Source: Methanooceanicella nereidis (GTDB lineage Archaea; Halobacteriota; Methanocellia; Methanocellales; Methanocellaceae). Taken from it: a stretch of DNA of 64,000 nt. The stretch covers positions 62,001-126,000 of the forward strand of contig NZ_PGCK01000008.1 in the NCBI RefSeq assembly GCF_021023085.1. The letters are read 5' to 3'. Below are positions 44,904-54,584 of this stretch, in pieces. The position numbers were made by a program, and so were the translations under genes. The stretch's first letter is position 1; each line of letters opens with the position of its first letter. The notes under the pieces are model-generated. The model ran no database searches and had not been told where the DNA came from. It saw only the letters and a list, made by a program, of their open reading frames with translations.

Positions 44904-45730
44904 TAGATCTTTTACAGTATGGTTTCATCAGGAACGCGATCATCGCCGCTCTCCTGACGAGTATCGCCTGCGGCATTATCGGCGTCTACGTCGTATCAAA
45001 GAGGATCGTATTCATTAGCGGAGGCATTTCACACGCGTCCTTCGGAGGCATAGGGCTCGGATACTTTTTAGGAATAAACCCTGTATGGGGGCTTCTGCCG
45101 TTCAGTATCGTATCCGCGTTCATAATGTACTTCGTAAGCAGGAAGGCGAAGACATCCGAGGATACCGCCATAGGCATACTATGGTCTCTTGGCATGGCCC
45201 TGGGAATAATATTAATTTACCTGACACCGGGATACGCACCCGATCTCATGACATACCTGTTCGGTAACATCCTGATGGTGCCGCTTAACGATATCCTCCT
45301 TATGTTCGCGCTTGACCTCATAATCCTGCTCGCTGTTTTTCTTTTCTATAAAGAGTTCATCGCACTATGTTTCGATGAAGAGTATGCGACGATATCGGGC
45401 GTAAATTCGGAGAGGCTTTATCTTCTGCTTCTTTGCCTCATCGCCATCACGGTGGTCATCACGATCAAGATAGTCGGGATCATCCTTGTCATAGCGCTAT
45501 TGACGATACCCGCAGCGATCAGCCGCAAGTTCACCGCGGACATGAAAAAGATGATGATACTGTCGACGGTCATCGGTGCGATATTCAGCCTGTGCGGCCT
45601 GTGGCTATCCTATATCTTCGACCTTCCGTCGGGGGCGACCATAATCCTGACGCTGGCGGCCGTATACCTGGTCTCTTCATTTGCCAGGGACATCGGAGTG
45701 ACGCTGGCTGCTATAAAAAGCAGGATATAA
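44900..45730 (+). CDS. znuB: Metal ABC transporter permease
   Basis: Membrane component of the zinc-type importer, ABC-3 family. About eight hydrophobic helices; conserved [23 protein letters not shown] near residue 40 and [20 protein letters not shown] in the coupling region. Length 276 is typical. It closes the znuACB unit; a weak hairpin with GGGC/GCCC arms follows at about 45770-45805. Confidence 0.92.
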   Translation: MIDLLQYGFIRNAIIAALLTSIACGIIGVYVVSKRIVFISGGISHASFGGIGLGYFLGINPVWGLLPFSIVSAFIMYFVSRKAKTSEDTAIGILWSLGMALGIILIYLTPGYAPDLMTYLFGNILMVPLNDILLMFALDLIILLAVFLFYKEFIALCFDEEYATISGVNSERLYLLLLCLIAITVVITIKIVGIILVIALLTIPAAISRKFTADMKKMMILSTVIGAIFSLCGLWLSYIFDLPSGATIILTLAAVYLVSSFARDIGVTLAAIKSRI

Positions 45731-45835
45731 CCCGCTTAAAATGGGCCCGAATACCGGCATCATATCAACAGGGCCCCTTAAAAAGGCTAAGCCAGCCCTT
45801 GTTCTGTTAAATGTGAGATCACTATTTTTCGATTT

Positions 45836-46273
45836 TCAATAATCGTCTATAGTATAGATCCCTAATTTCGGGGTCTGGTCTATATCGTTCTTTAAATGAT
45901 CCGCTATCTTTTCCGTGATATTCTCAAATCCGACCAAATAGGCGGATGACCTGTCTATCATGAGCGAGAAATACGGATCCCTTTCGATGAACGCAATGAC
46001 CGGCTTCCCTATCGCAAAGGCGTATCCCATTTCCCATATGGTGCCGGCATCTTTTCCGTCCAGCACGGCAAATACACCGTCACTTTTCGATATCTCTTCG
46101 CACAGGAGCCTGAACCGGATGGTTTTCTCGACCGCGCTGTTCAGGTTTATGCGGTTATTGCGATGTGATGTGCTGTATACCTCATATCCCAGCTTTTCCA
46201 GGGCTGTTTTTACTTTATCAAGTCGTCCGGCCTCTTCCTCAGTGAAGAACGGGCCTGCGAGAAATAATCTCAT
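45836..46273 (-). CDS. Nucleoside 2-deoxyribosyltransferase-like protein
   Basis: Member of the nucleoside 2-deoxyribosyltransferase family, which moves or hydrolyses the deoxyribosyl group of nucleosides or nucleotides. RLFLAGPFFTEEEAGRLDKVK at the N-terminus and DGVFAVLDGKDAGTIWEMGYAFAIGKPVIAF (active-site Glu in the WEMGYA block) are the family signatures. ATG 46273 has GGAG upstream; a TTG at 46288 is less likely. It probably acts in nucleotide salvage or as a nucleotide hydrolase. Monocistronic. Confidence 0.85.
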   Translation of the reverse strand: MRLFLAGPFFTEEEAGRLDKVKTALEKLGYEVYSTSHRNNRINLNSAVEKTIRFRLLCEEISKSDGVFAVLDGKDAGTIWEMGYAFAIGKPVIAFIERDPYFSLMIDRSSAYLVGFENITEKIADHLKNDIDQTPKLGIYTIDDY

Positions 46274-46383
46274 TTTGTTATGCTCCAAAAGTGTATGTCT
46301 ATTATTTACTAACTTTTAATAATATTGTGTTACTATGTATTAAAAGCACAAGGCTTAAGTTTTTACGGTAACAATTATGGATT

Positions 46384-46824
46384 ATGCACGATATGCCAGG
46401 ATGTATTTACAATAATTTAGAAAAAGATTATTCAATAGAGGACCTTGCAGCATTTCACGGGCATCTGGGCCCATACATAGTTTTAGGCTACAGGATGGGC
46501 AAGTATGCTAAAAGATATTTCTGTAACGACCCGTTCCACATGAACGCTAACGTCCACTGTAACGGTGTTCCGCCGCAGTCATGCCTGGTCGACGGCGTCC
46601 AGATAGGCAGCGGATGTACCCTTGGAAAAAGAAACATCGAGATAACTGTCAGCGATAGTATAAAATGCGAATTCGTCTCGGACGATAAAAAGGTAGTTCT
46701 GACTCCGAAGCCGATCAAGTTCCCGCCACGCGACGCAGAAGACTATTTTAAGAAGATAGAGGCACTTGCCGTCCAGATGTATAACATGGACGACGTCGAC
46801 CTTTTCGAAGCAGGAAAAAATTGA
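46384..46824 (+). CDS. FmdE-family protein
   Basis: Belongs to the FmdE family, first named from formylmethanofuran dehydrogenase operons; its members bind metal and their role is not settled. AAFHGHLGPYIVLGYRMG carries the HxH motif (about residues 25-27), and GSGCTLGKRNIEI the conserved Cys region. The usual Cys of HGHTCPG is replaced here by Gly. It has no C-terminal zinc ribbon. It lies just upstream of an ABC importer and is probably its first gene, which suggests a role in handling the imported metal or cofactor. Confidence 0.85.
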   Translation: MHDMPGCIYNNLEKDYSIEDLAAFHGHLGPYIVLGYRMGKYAKRYFCNDPFHMNANVHCNGVPPQSCLVDGVQIGSGCTLGKRNIEITVSDSIKCEFVSDDKKVVLTPKPIKFPPRDAEDYFKKIEALAVQMYNMDDVDLFEAGKN

Positions 46825-46843
46825 GCTGAGGGGGATCCCGGCC

Positions 46844-47572
46844 TTGGAACTAATTGAGCTTACAGACATCTATACCGCATATGAGGGAGGGGATAAGCCT
46901 GTCATCAAGGGCCTTTCTCTTGACGTTAAGAAAGGGGAGTACGTCCTGATAGGCGGACCTAACGGGGCCGGAAAGACGACTTTACTGGAATCCATCAACG
47001 GCATGGTAAAAATAACTCACGGCGGCGCAAAGGTATGCGGAATTGACGTCAACAAGGCCGGGAACGAGGTAAGGAAAAAGGTCGGCTATGTGATACAGAA
47101 TTTTTACTTCGATCCTTTTACTCCATTCACGGCCGGACAGGTCGTGATGATGGGCAGATACGGCAGGATGGGGTTTTTCCGGTGGCCGAAAAAAGAAGAC
47201 TATCAGGCAGTTGAAAAGGCTATACGCCTGCTTGGCATCGAGGATCTTGTGAACAAGCCTATCGGCACGCTGAGCGGAGGGCAGCAGCAGAAGGTAATGA
47301 TAGCCCAGAACGTGGCGAAAGAGCCGGATATAATGCTGCTGGATGAGCCGTTCAGCAACCTGGATTTTCACGCAAGGGAATTTATCACGAAAGTCCTCGA
47401 GGATCTTTCCGGAAAAGGAATGCCTGTGATAATGGTCTCCCATGCGTTTGACGATCTTCCTGACAGAAAGATCAGGATGGTCATCATGAACGAAGGAAAA
47501 ATATCTTATGACGACACATGTGACTCGAACGAAGTAGAGGGAATTGTACGAAAGGCATCAAGGGTGAACTGA
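46844..47572 (+). CDS. Metal-type ABC transporter ATP-binding protein
   Basis: ATPase of the second ZnuC-like importer. Walker A GPNGAGKTT, Q-loop region VIQNFYFDPFTPFTA, signature LSGGQQQKVMIAQNV, Walker B IMLLDEPFSNLD, H loop MVSHAFDD. TTG 46844 is the likely start: GAGGGGG lies about 9 bases upstream and the ABC fold begins at once. The frame can be extended to 46766 inside the FmdE gene but that part is not protein-like. It sits between the FmdE-like gene and its permease. Confidence 0.88.
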   Translation: MELIELTDIYTAYEGGDKPVIKGLSLDVKKGEYVLIGGPNGAGKTTLLESINGMVKITHGGAKVCGIDVNKAGNEVRKKVGYVIQNFYFDPFTPFTAGQVVMMGRYGRMGFFRWPKKEDYQAVEKAIRLLGIEDLVNKPIGTLSGGQQQKVMIAQNVAKEPDIMLLDEPFSNLDFHAREFITKVLEDLSGKGMPVIMVSHAFDDLPDRKIRMVIMNEGKISYDDTCDSNEVEGIVRKASRVN

Positions 47573-48403
47573 TTGTTCGAGTTTTTCATATCCAATAACA
47601 TAGTATGCCATGCGGTCGAAGCCATGGTGTTCGCATCGATATCGTGCAGCATACTGGGCGTAATAATATCCAGGATGAATATTTCCTCTATAGGCTTTAC
47701 CATGTCCCATGCCGCCTTCGCAGGAGCAGCGCTGGGATTGTTCCTGGGGACGAACGCCACTCTCGTAGCGATACTTTTCAGCATAGCGATAGCGTTGCTG
47801 ATAGGGCCGGTCAGCGATAAGACGAAGATGTCGACCGATACGACTCTGGGCGTGATGTTCGCCATGACGATGGCCATTGCGATATTTTTCATATCATACA
47901 TGCAATACATCGGAAAAGGCTTCAGCGCGAGCGGCCTGCTCTTCGGCGATGTCATATCGCTTTACCGTGAGGAAATATACAGTATCGCCGTCATATCCGC
48001 TCTTACTATCTTTTTCATACTGCTGTTCTATAAGGAAATACTGGCGCTCATGTTTAACATGAAGATAGCGATGGCGTCCGGTATCAGGACGAAGCTGTTA
48101 TTCTATGCCGTACTTTTCATCATCGCGGTGTCGATCGCCCTGAACATCCAGATAGTGGGCGGGCTTTTAATATATGTATGGCTTGTCGTTCCCGCAGCCA
48201 TAGCATATCAGTTCTGCTATAACGTCAGGAATATGTTCATCGTAGCGCCTCTGGTGGCTGTCGTAGTAAGCATTATCGGGGTGTGGGCCGGTTTTGAATA
48301 TACGCTTCCAATAGGGCCCCTTACCGCTGTGATATTTACTGTGGTATTTGCCATTTCTGTAATACTATCTCCAAAACGAAGGATAACAAGTAATAAATTT
48401 TAA
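47573..48403 (+). CDS. Metal-type ABC transporter permease
   Basis: ABC-3 family permease, about eight hydrophobic helices. SSIGFTMSHAAFAGAALGLFLGTNATL replaces the [10 protein letters not shown] motif of ZnuB, and FNMKIAMASGIRTKLLFYAVL is the coupling helix. The divergence in the channel motif from the neighbouring ZnuB suggests another substrate. TTG start at 47573 directly after the ATPase stop, with AGGGTGA upstream. Confidence 0.88.
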   Translation: MFEFFISNNIVCHAVEAMVFASISCSILGVIISRMNISSIGFTMSHAAFAGAALGLFLGTNATLVAILFSIAIALLIGPVSDKTKMSTDTTLGVMFAMTMAIAIFFISYMQYIGKGFSASGLLFGDVISLYREEIYSIAVISALTIFFILLFYKEILALMFNMKIAMASGIRTKLLFYAVLFIIAVSIALNIQIVGGLLIYVWLVVPAAIAYQFCYNVRNMFIVAPLVAVVVSIIGVWAGFEYTLPIGPLTAVIFTVVFAISVILSPKRRITSNKF

Positions 48404-48429
48404 ATATATTGTAATACTACTTGATAAGT

Positions 48430-49425
48430 ATGTCAGCTAAACGATTGCTTATCATTAGTATTATGTCCATTTTATTGATGGCCTTACCGGCATGTGCGGA
48501 ATCATCCGGGAAGTTAGACATCGTATCGACAACAAGCGTTCTCTGGGACCCTGTAGCCCAGATCGGCGGAGATAAGGTAAATGTCATTTACATTTCTAAC
48601 CCGGCCATATGCCCGCACATGCAGTCCGACGTCATACAGAACAACTTACAGTTAAACAAGGACTTCATTAGCAAGGCGGACATGTTCGTGGCGAATAACG
48701 GCTCTATAGACAAGGAGTATGTAATGCCGTATGTCGCGGACTTCATGAAATCGAACGGCTTCGGCGAGGTCAAGTGGTATACTCTGAAAGACCCTTCAAT
48801 GACCTGGAACAAGCCTGAGAACGCAAAGAAGCTTGCCGCCGAAGTGAAAGGATGGCTCGCGGAAAAGGACCCGGATAACGCGGCATACTACGAGGAAAAC
48901 TATAACGAGTATGTGAAAAAGATCGACGCTGCCGAACCCACAGAGCAGGAAAAGGGGCTGCTGGGCCAGCAGAACGTAATAGTGATGTTATGGCAGCAGG
49001 ACGCTGTCCAGAACTGGCTCGGCATTAATGTCGTGAACATATTTGCACCTGAGTTCGCGATGAACGGCACAAAGACACCTGCAAAGCTCGTCGACGACAT
49101 AAAGGCGAACCCGGATAAATACAAAGACGTGAAGTTCATCATAGAGAACATGCAGTCCGGAGAGCTTGCTAAAGGCGTTGAAGAGGCCTTGAAGGATGAG
49201 GGTATAAACGTAAAGAGAGTCGTATTTACAAATTATCCCCGGTCAGTAGAGGGTGTTGAGTCCATACCCGACCTGCTAAAATACAACAAGGACCTGATAC
49301 TGGAGAACGCTGCGGAGCCTACAAACACTGTAACCCCCACACAGACACCTGTAGGTATGATCGCAGTTATCGCAGGGATGCTGATCGGCACGGTCCTTGT
49401 ACTTTACCGGTCGAGGAACAATTAA
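48430..49425 (+). CDS. Divergent ZnuA/TroA-like substrate-binding protein with C-terminal anchor
   Basis: Extracytoplasmic binding protein of the cluster A-I type. A signal peptide ends near PACAESS (the Cys could be lipidated). VDIVSTTSVLWDPVAQIGGDKVNVIYI matches the TroA fold start, and PAICPHMQSD carries one His, but the later His positions of ZnuA are not seen (MLWQQDAVQNWLG and IIENMQSGELAKG stand there). A C-terminal hydrophobic helix (MIAVIAGMLIGTVLVLY) with a basic tail anchors it. The altered ligand set suggests a cargo other than Zn2+. ATG 48430 is preferred over TTG 48421. Confidence 0.82.
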   Translation: MSAKRLLIISIMSILLMALPACAESSGKLDIVSTTSVLWDPVAQIGGDKVNVIYISNPAICPHMQSDVIQNNLQLNKDFISKADMFVANNGSIDKEYVMPYVADFMKSNGFGEVKWYTLKDPSMTWNKPENAKKLAAEVKGWLAEKDPDNAAYYEENYNEYVKKIDAAEPTEQEKGLLGQQNVIVMLWQQDAVQNWLGINVVNIFAPEFAMNGTKTPAKLVDDIKANPDKYKDVKFIIENMQSGELAKGVEEALKDEGINVKRVVFTNYPRSVEGVESIPDLLKYNKDLILENAAEPTNTVTPTQTPVGMIAVIAGMLIGTVLVLYRSRNN

Positions 49426-49426
49426 C

Positions 49427-49450
49427 GGCCCCTTCAAGGGCCCTTTTTTT
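49427..49450 (+). terminator. Hairpin with T tract
   Basis: GGCCCCTT faces AAGGGCCC with one mismatch and is followed by seven T (49444-49450), directly after the binding-protein stop. It ends the FmdE/ABC transcript before the DUF169 gene. Confidence 0.75.
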
Positions 49451-49465
49451 CTTGGGGTTTTCGTT

Positions 49466-50218
49466 GTGACCAATACAAATGAACGGGATATTGCACTCAA
49501 ACTGGCGTCATCCCTTCGCTTAGAGATACTGCCGGTATGCGTATACGGTTCGGAAGAAATACCTGATGCGGGGGTTCGAGCCTCCGCCATAAGCGATTGT
49601 GTCGCGGAGTCGATATTCAGGATGGCTTCGGGCGAAAAGCCATATCCCTTATATGTAAGCCTGGAGGAAGGAGAGGACTTTTGCAGGTGCAGGGGAGGTC
49701 CGGCGTGGTTCGGATATTCAGGCTTCGATCCTGACCTGATATCTTCGATGTCTACCGTGTCCACAGGTGAACATTGTGAACCTAAACTTTTAAAGGCAAC
49801 CCCGGAAGTGGCGAAAAATACCTATGATGCTCTCGGCAAGATAACCCCTATCGGAAAATATACCGTGATGAGAAGATGCGATGACCCGGGCCTTACCGGC
49901 TGTGACGTAAAATGTATCATATTCTTCGGCACGGCAGGTAGCATAAGGGACCTGTGCGGGCTCGCGCATTTCAGGAATCCCGGCATCATGAACGCCGCCG
50001 AACTGCCCTGGGGCCCGTCCTGCGGCACGCTTGTCACATACCCTGCGGGAATGTCGGATAAAATAAAAGCGGACAGGGTCTTTATCGGACCTGTAGACCC
50101 ATCGGCGAGATACTGGCTAGACCCTGCATTGATGGCTGCAGGCATACCTGTAGAGATGGCGAGAGATATGGCTGCGGACGTCGATATATCGTTCATCTCA
50201 AAGATAACTAAAACGTGA
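49466..50218 (+). CDS. DUF169 family protein
   Basis: Matches the DUF169 family (uncharacterised, common in methanogens and anaerobes): RCRGGPAWFGYSGF with two Cys, ISSMSTVSTGEHCEPKLLKATPEVAKNTYDAL, and VKCIIFFGTAGSIRDLCGLAHF followed by WGPSCGTLVTYPAG. Several conserved Cys suggest metal or cofactor binding. The likely start is GTG 49466 with GGGG about 8 bases upstream; the frame extends back into the terminator but without protein character. It begins just after the FmdE/ABC cluster terminator. Confidence 0.8.
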   Translation: MTNTNERDIALKLASSLRLEILPVCVYGSEEIPDAGVRASAISDCVAESIFRMASGEKPYPLYVSLEEGEDFCRCRGGPAWFGYSGFDPDLISSMSTVSTGEHCEPKLLKATPEVAKNTYDALGKITPIGKYTVMRRCDDPGLTGCDVKCIIFFGTAGSIRDLCGLAHFRNPGIMNAAELPWGPSCGTLVTYPAGMSDKIKADRVFIGPVDPSARYWLDPALMAAGIPVEMARDMAADVDISFISKITKT

Positions 50219-50280
50219 CTATGTCCTGGTGAAAAAACTCAATGACCATTGATACTTGATTTTATTGAACGGGCATATTT

Positions 50281-51270
50281 ATGGAACCGGTCATAGAGAC
50301 ATTCGGCATCACTAAAAAATTCGGGGATAACATAGCCGTTAACGAGGTTGACCTTAGCGTGGGCAATGGAGAGGTCTTCGGTCTATTAGGGCCGAACGGC
50401 GCGGGTAAGACGACGCTTCTGTCGATGCTCTGCACTATCTTAAAGCCCACGTCCGGGACTGCAAAAGTAAACGGGTATGACATTATCAGGCAGCATTCTG
50501 ACGTGAGGAAGTCGATAGGCATTGTCTTCCAGGACCCCAGCGTCGATGCCAATATGACCGCCAGAGAGAACCTGCAAATGCACTCGGACCTGTACAGCGT
50601 CCCTGTCCCTGAACAAAAAGAAAGGATAGGATCGGTATTAAAACTGGTCGAGCTGGAGGATAAGGCGAACAGTTTTGTGGGCACGTTCTCCGGCGGCATG
50701 AGGAGGCGGCTGGAGATAGCAAGAGGGTTACTTCACTACCCTAAAGTCCTGTTTTTAGATGAGCCCACCATAGGCCTCGACCCGCAAAGCAGGGAGCATA
50801 TCTGGGATTATATCCGGGAACTAAAGAAAAGAGAGGACATGACAATCATACTTACCACTCACTATATGGAAGAGGCTGACAGGCTCTGCGACAAGATAGC
50901 CATCATCGACCACGGGAAGATAGTCGCCCTTGACTCTCCGGGAAGGTTAAAAGCAGCGCTGGGCGGCGACCTTATAACAGTCGGCACGAAAGAAAGCTTG
51001 AAACTTTCTCAAATAGTGCTGGAAAAAAAGCTGTCCGACCGGGTACAGGCCGTCAATGGAGAGGTAAAGATCACGGTGAACAACGCTCTTACTTCAATCC
51101 CGAGGATCATTGATGCAGCGACAGCATCAGGAATCTATGTCGAGTATGTATCGGTCAAGCAGCCGGACATGAACGACGTCTTCATTCATCACACGGGCAG
51201 GGACCTGAGGCATGAGAGCGGGGCTGAGATGCTGGGAAGGATGGCTATGAAGAAGAGGCGGATGAGATGA
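50281..51270 (+). CDS. ABC-2 type export ATPase (DrrA-like)
   Basis: ATP-binding subunit of an exporter of the daunorubicin-resistance (DrrA) type. Walker A GPNGAGKTT, Q loop VFQDPSVDANMTARENL, signature FSGGMRRRLEIARGL, Walker B VLFLDEPTIGLDPQSREHIWDYI, H loop LTTHYMEEADRLCD. The C-terminal ~100 residues with VEYVSVKQPDMNDVFIHHTGRDLR are the DrrA-type extension. It overlaps the permease gene by 4 bases. The substrate cannot be inferred. Confidence 0.9.
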   Translation: MEPVIETFGITKKFGDNIAVNEVDLSVGNGEVFGLLGPNGAGKTTLLSMLCTILKPTSGTAKVNGYDIIRQHSDVRKSIGIVFQDPSVDANMTARENLQMHSDLYSVPVPEQKERIGSVLKLVELEDKANSFVGTFSGGMRRRLEIARGLLHYPKVLFLDEPTIGLDPQSREHIWDYIRELKKREDMTIILTTHYMEEADRLCDKIAIIDHGKIVALDSPGRLKAALGGDLITVGTKESLKLSQIVLEKKLSDRVQAVNGEVKITVNNALTSIPRIIDAATASGIYVEYVSVKQPDMNDVFIHHTGRDLRHESGAEMLGRMAMKKRRMR

Positions 51271-52022
51271 GCGAAGTACGCGGGATATACACCATCTGGC
51301 TCAGGGAGGTCAAAAGGTTCCTCCGGGAAAAGACGCGTCTTGCAAATGCATTTTTCCAGCCTCTGTTGTGGCTGTTCATCTTTGGCACTGGAATGCGTTT
51401 CTCTGCGGGCTCAAATTCTTTTAATTACCAGGAGTTTATCTTTCCCGGCCTGATATGCCAGGCGATGCTCTTTACGGCCATGTTCATGGGCGTGTCCATA
51501 ATATGGGACAGGGAGTTCGGATTCCTAAAGGAAATACTCGTATCACCCTTATCGAGGCTATCGATATTTTTAGGCAAGATGCTGGGTGTTAGCACTGATG
51601 TCATGCTTCAAGGCCTGATAATATTCCCGTTCGCGTTTCTGATAGGGGCTGGTTTTGGTCCGATCGAATTTTTTAAGGCAATACCTATAATGATCCTCAT
51701 AGCTTTCGGGCTGGTGTGCCTCGGCCTCGGCTTCGCCAGTTTCATGAAAAGCCTTGAAGGCTTCGGGCTGGTCCAGACGTTCATCAACATGCCGATGTTC
51801 TTTTTAAGCGGGGCGTTATTCCCGCTAACAAATGTTCCCACATGGCTCCAATGGGTAAGCTATTTTAACCCGCTCACCTATGGTGTCGATGCTTTAAGGA
51901 CTGTGATGATGGGCAGCTCGTGGACGCCATTGTTCCCGATATATATTGACCTGGGCGTCCTGGTGGTCTTCGATATAGCTATGATATTGTTCGGGACGTA
52001 TGCGTTCAGCAGGACGGAATGA
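51267..52022 (+). CDS. ABC-2 type export permease (DrrB-like)
   Basis: Membrane subunit of the DrrAB-type exporter with six hydrophobic segments. YTIWLREVKRFLREKTRLANAFFQPLLWLFIFG is the amphipathic start; FLSGALFPLTNVPTWLQWVSYFNPLTYGVDALR is the ABC-2 signature. Length 251 is typical. Translationally coupled to the ATPase. Confidence 0.92.
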   Translation: MSEVRGIYTIWLREVKRFLREKTRLANAFFQPLLWLFIFGTGMRFSAGSNSFNYQEFIFPGLICQAMLFTAMFMGVSIIWDREFGFLKEILVSPLSRLSIFLGKMLGVSTDVMLQGLIIFPFAFLIGAGFGPIEFFKAIPIMILIAFGLVCLGLGFASFMKSLEGFGLVQTFINMPMFFLSGALFPLTNVPTWLQWVSYFNPLTYGVDALRTVMMGSSWTPLFPIYIDLGVLVVFDIAMILFGTYAFSRTE

Positions 52023-52059
52023 GAGCACTCTCAGGCCAGTATGATACTGCTCTGGCCGC

Positions 52060-52632
52060 TTATTTTTTGCGTTCTCTGACTTCTTTTTGTATACGTTGCA
52101 TCCAATCAGGGGTAAGGACATCTTCCAGCGGGTATGACTCTTTGACATAAGGTTTGATGTCGATGACAGGGCTTCCATCGACCGCGTCCAGCCCCGCGAC
52201 TTCAAGCACGTTCCCTTTTCTACTTAAAAGCCTGACAACGGTCATGAGCACCGGGTTGGGCCTGGCAGGGCTGCAGGTCGAGAATATCCCTGTCAACGGG
52301 AACTCTTTTCTGCCCATTGGATGTACCCTGGTCAGGGAGCGGCTTTTTTCCGGGACTTTATGCGCCCAGTATAATACGACAAGGTGAGAGTATTTTTCTA
52401 TGCCATAAAGGATGTCTGCCAGGTCTTCGTTGATAATGATCTCAGAAATATTCTCATGTGTTTTACGGATATTCTCCTGTGAAGTGTCTGTCTGTCCCTG
52501 CATGCTGATGCCATCGTCATCGGCGACCAGAATCGGTTCTTTAACACTGTTCTTTACAAATCCGACTGGTCTCAGGACTATGTTAAAGGGCGGCTTATTG
52601 CTGGAATCGGGTGACTGCTTCCATGTCTCCAT
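52060..52632 (-). CDS. trmO: tRNA (t6A37) N6-methyltransferase TrmO-like
   Basis: TrmO/TsaA (YaeB/VirR) family, which methylates t6A37 in certain tRNAs with SAM using a beta-barrel unlike Rossmann enzymes. RPVGFVKNSVKEP opens the domain; YSHLVVLYWAHKV, GIFSTCSPARPNPVLMTVVRLL and LDAVDGSPVIDIKPYV are family signatures. An insert (about residues 40-65) enlarges it relative to the minimal archaeal form. It is convergent with the DrrB gene. Confidence 0.85.
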   Translation of the reverse strand: METWKQSPDSSNKPPFNIVLRPVGFVKNSVKEPILVADDDGISMQGQTDTSQENIRKTHENISEIIINEDLADILYGIEKYSHLVVLYWAHKVPEKSRSLTRVHPMGRKEFPLTGIFSTCSPARPNPVLMTVVRLLSRKGNVLEVAGLDAVDGSPVIDIKPYVKESYPLEDVLTPDWMQRIQKEVRERKK

Positions 52633-52862
52633 AATATTTCTCCATTTTATCCGTATACTGGTGTAGCCAGTCTATTAATACAGGCAATATCATCTGTTTC
52701 ACGAAATAATATCTGGCTGAATTTTTTTACTCTCTCACTTCATAAATGACGCCTCAAAAACCTGACGGATAGACTGTATTGTTTAGAAGCCATATCTGAT
52801 GCAGGTATGTGAAATATCATTGCAGTGGCGTAACCACGGCTTTGCTGGTCTTATGATATACA

Positions 52863-54584
52863 CTAATGACGATCATGGCAGCACAGCCCTATCCTTGAAC
52901 CCACCAGCCTCTTTGTATAGTCTTCGTGCGGGCTGAGCATCACATCATGGGCGTTCCCGGTCTCTATTATCTTTCCTGTATCCATGACTGCTATCCTGTC
53001 CGCTATCTTTAGCGTTAGCGTCAGGTCATGCGAGATGTATATCATCGCAAAGCCTCTCCTGTTTTGGAGCCCTTTAAGGAGGCGAAGCACGTTCGCTGCT
53101 GTGGAGACATCAAGGGCGGAGGTTATCTCGTCCGCTATGAGCAGTTTCGGCCTCATGATAAGGGCCCGCGCCAGCGCGACCCGCTGTCTCTGGCCGCCGC
53201 TCAGCTCGCCGCAATACTTGTTGAGAAATTCCCCGGTCGACGGTAATCTGACCAGGGAAAGGACATCCATGGCCATTTCTATCCTTTCTTCGTGAGTACC
53301 GATGTTATTGATGTCCAGCGGCTCCTTTACGGCGTCCAGAACGGTGAACCTGCTGCTGGTGGAATTGAACGGGTCCTGGAAGACGATCTGTACGCCTCCG
53401 AACTTTGAGCTATGGCCATTTCCGTTCAATTTTGCATCCTTAAAAAAGACGTCCCCGTTTTCAGGTTTCATAACGCCTGCAAGTATGTGCGCGAGAGTGG
53501 ATTTTCCGGAGCCTGTCTGCCCCACAATTGCCAATACCTCTCCTTCCCTGACTTCCATGTGCACGTCGTCAACCGCGCTGATCTTCCTGCCATCGGGCAT
53601 ATAATAATTAAACGCGAGGCACGAGGCCTTTAAAAGTGTGGCTATGCCGCCCCTGTGGCATGCGACCTCCCTGCCGCCATAGCCCTTTAGCTCTGGCGGA
53701 GCTTCCAGACATATGTCTATAGGCTGTGTGCACCTTGAATAAAAGGGGCATCCTTTATGTTTACCGGATGAAGACTCTCCTGGTATACCCCACATGTCCT
53801 TATAAATGAATATATCAGGCGTTGAATTTATCAGGCCCCTGGTATATGGATGCCTTGGAGAGTTGACCACGTCCCTGGTGGGGCCTCTTTCCACTATCCT
53901 GCCAGAATATAGCACCATCAGCCTCGACGCCATCGAGGAGACGAAAGTGATGTCATGCGATATCATTACCATGCTGTAGCCATGCTTTTTTTGCAGGTCC
54001 AGTAGCAGATCCCTGATTTCTTTCCTTGCGAAAGCGTCCAGGGCAGAGGTGACCTCGTCCAGTATCAATAGCTCCGGTTCGCACGATAGCGCCATAGCTA
54101 TCAGCACTCTTTGCCTCATACCTCCGGATAGTTGATGCGGGTATGCGCCCATCCATACGGGGTCCAGTCCCACCATGCCGAACAGTTCGACGCACCTTGC
54201 CTCAGCATCTTTTTTGCTCAGCCTCAAATGTTTTATCATTGGCTCGCATACCTGCTGTCCAACCTTCATGACGGGGTTTAATACTTCCAGGCCGTTCTGG
54301 AAGACCATAGCTATTTCCTTCCATCTTACCCTGTCCTTCTCATATTCCTGCATCGAGGCGATGTCCTTCCCTTCGAACAATATTTTCCCCGAGATCTTCG
54401 TATTTCCAGGCAGGAGCCCTATGATGCCCAATGCTAAGGTCGTCTTACCGCTACCTGATTCACCCACTATGCCAAGGATCTCTCCCTTCTCTAACGTGAA
54501 GCTCACATGGTCTACGGCTATGACAGAGCTTTTATCCGACATGTATTCGCATTTTAGGTCTTTAAAGTCAAGCTGAGGCATCAT
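52863..54584 (-). CDS. Fused DppD-DppF-type ABC ATPase for nickel/peptide uptake
   Basis: Both ATPase subunits of a peptide/nickel importer in one 573-residue chain. First half: Walker A GESGSGKTT (about 39), signature LSGGMRQRVLIAMAL, Walker B LLILDEVTSALD, and the Cys-rich C-terminal region (CPFYSRCTQPIDIC) found in DppD/OppD, a probable Fe-S or zinc site. Second half: Walker A GQTGSGKST (about 355), signature [15 protein letters not shown], Walker B LLIADEITSALD. It overlaps the DppC-type permease by 4 bases and is the last gene of the operon SBP-methyltransferase-permease-permease-ATPase. Confidence 0.9.
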   Translation of the reverse strand: MMPQLDFKDLKCEYMSDKSSVIAVDHVSFTLEKGEILGIVGESGSGKTTLALGIIGLLPGNTKISGKILFEGKDIASMQEYEKDRVRWKEIAMVFQNGLEVLNPVMKVGQQVCEPMIKHLRLSKKDAEARCVELFGMVGLDPVWMGAYPHQLSGGMRQRVLIAMALSCEPELLILDEVTSALDAFARKEIRDLLLDLQKKHGYSMVMISHDITFVSSMASRLMVLYSGRIVERGPTRDVVNSPRHPYTRGLINSTPDIFIYKDMWGIPGESSSGKHKGCPFYSRCTQPIDICLEAPPELKGYGGREVACHRGGIATLLKASCLAFNYYMPDGRKISAVDDVHMEVREGEVLAIVGQTGSGKSTLAHILAGVMKPENGDVFFKDAKLNGNGHSSKFGGVQIVFQDPFNSTSSRFTVLDAVKEPLDINNIGTHEERIEMAMDVLSLVRLPSTGEFLNKYCGELSGGQRQRVALARALIMRPKLLIADEITSALDVSTAANVLRLLKGLQNRRGFAMIYISHDLTLTLKIADRIAVMDTGKIIETGNAHDVMLSPHEDYTKRLVGSRIGLCCHDRH

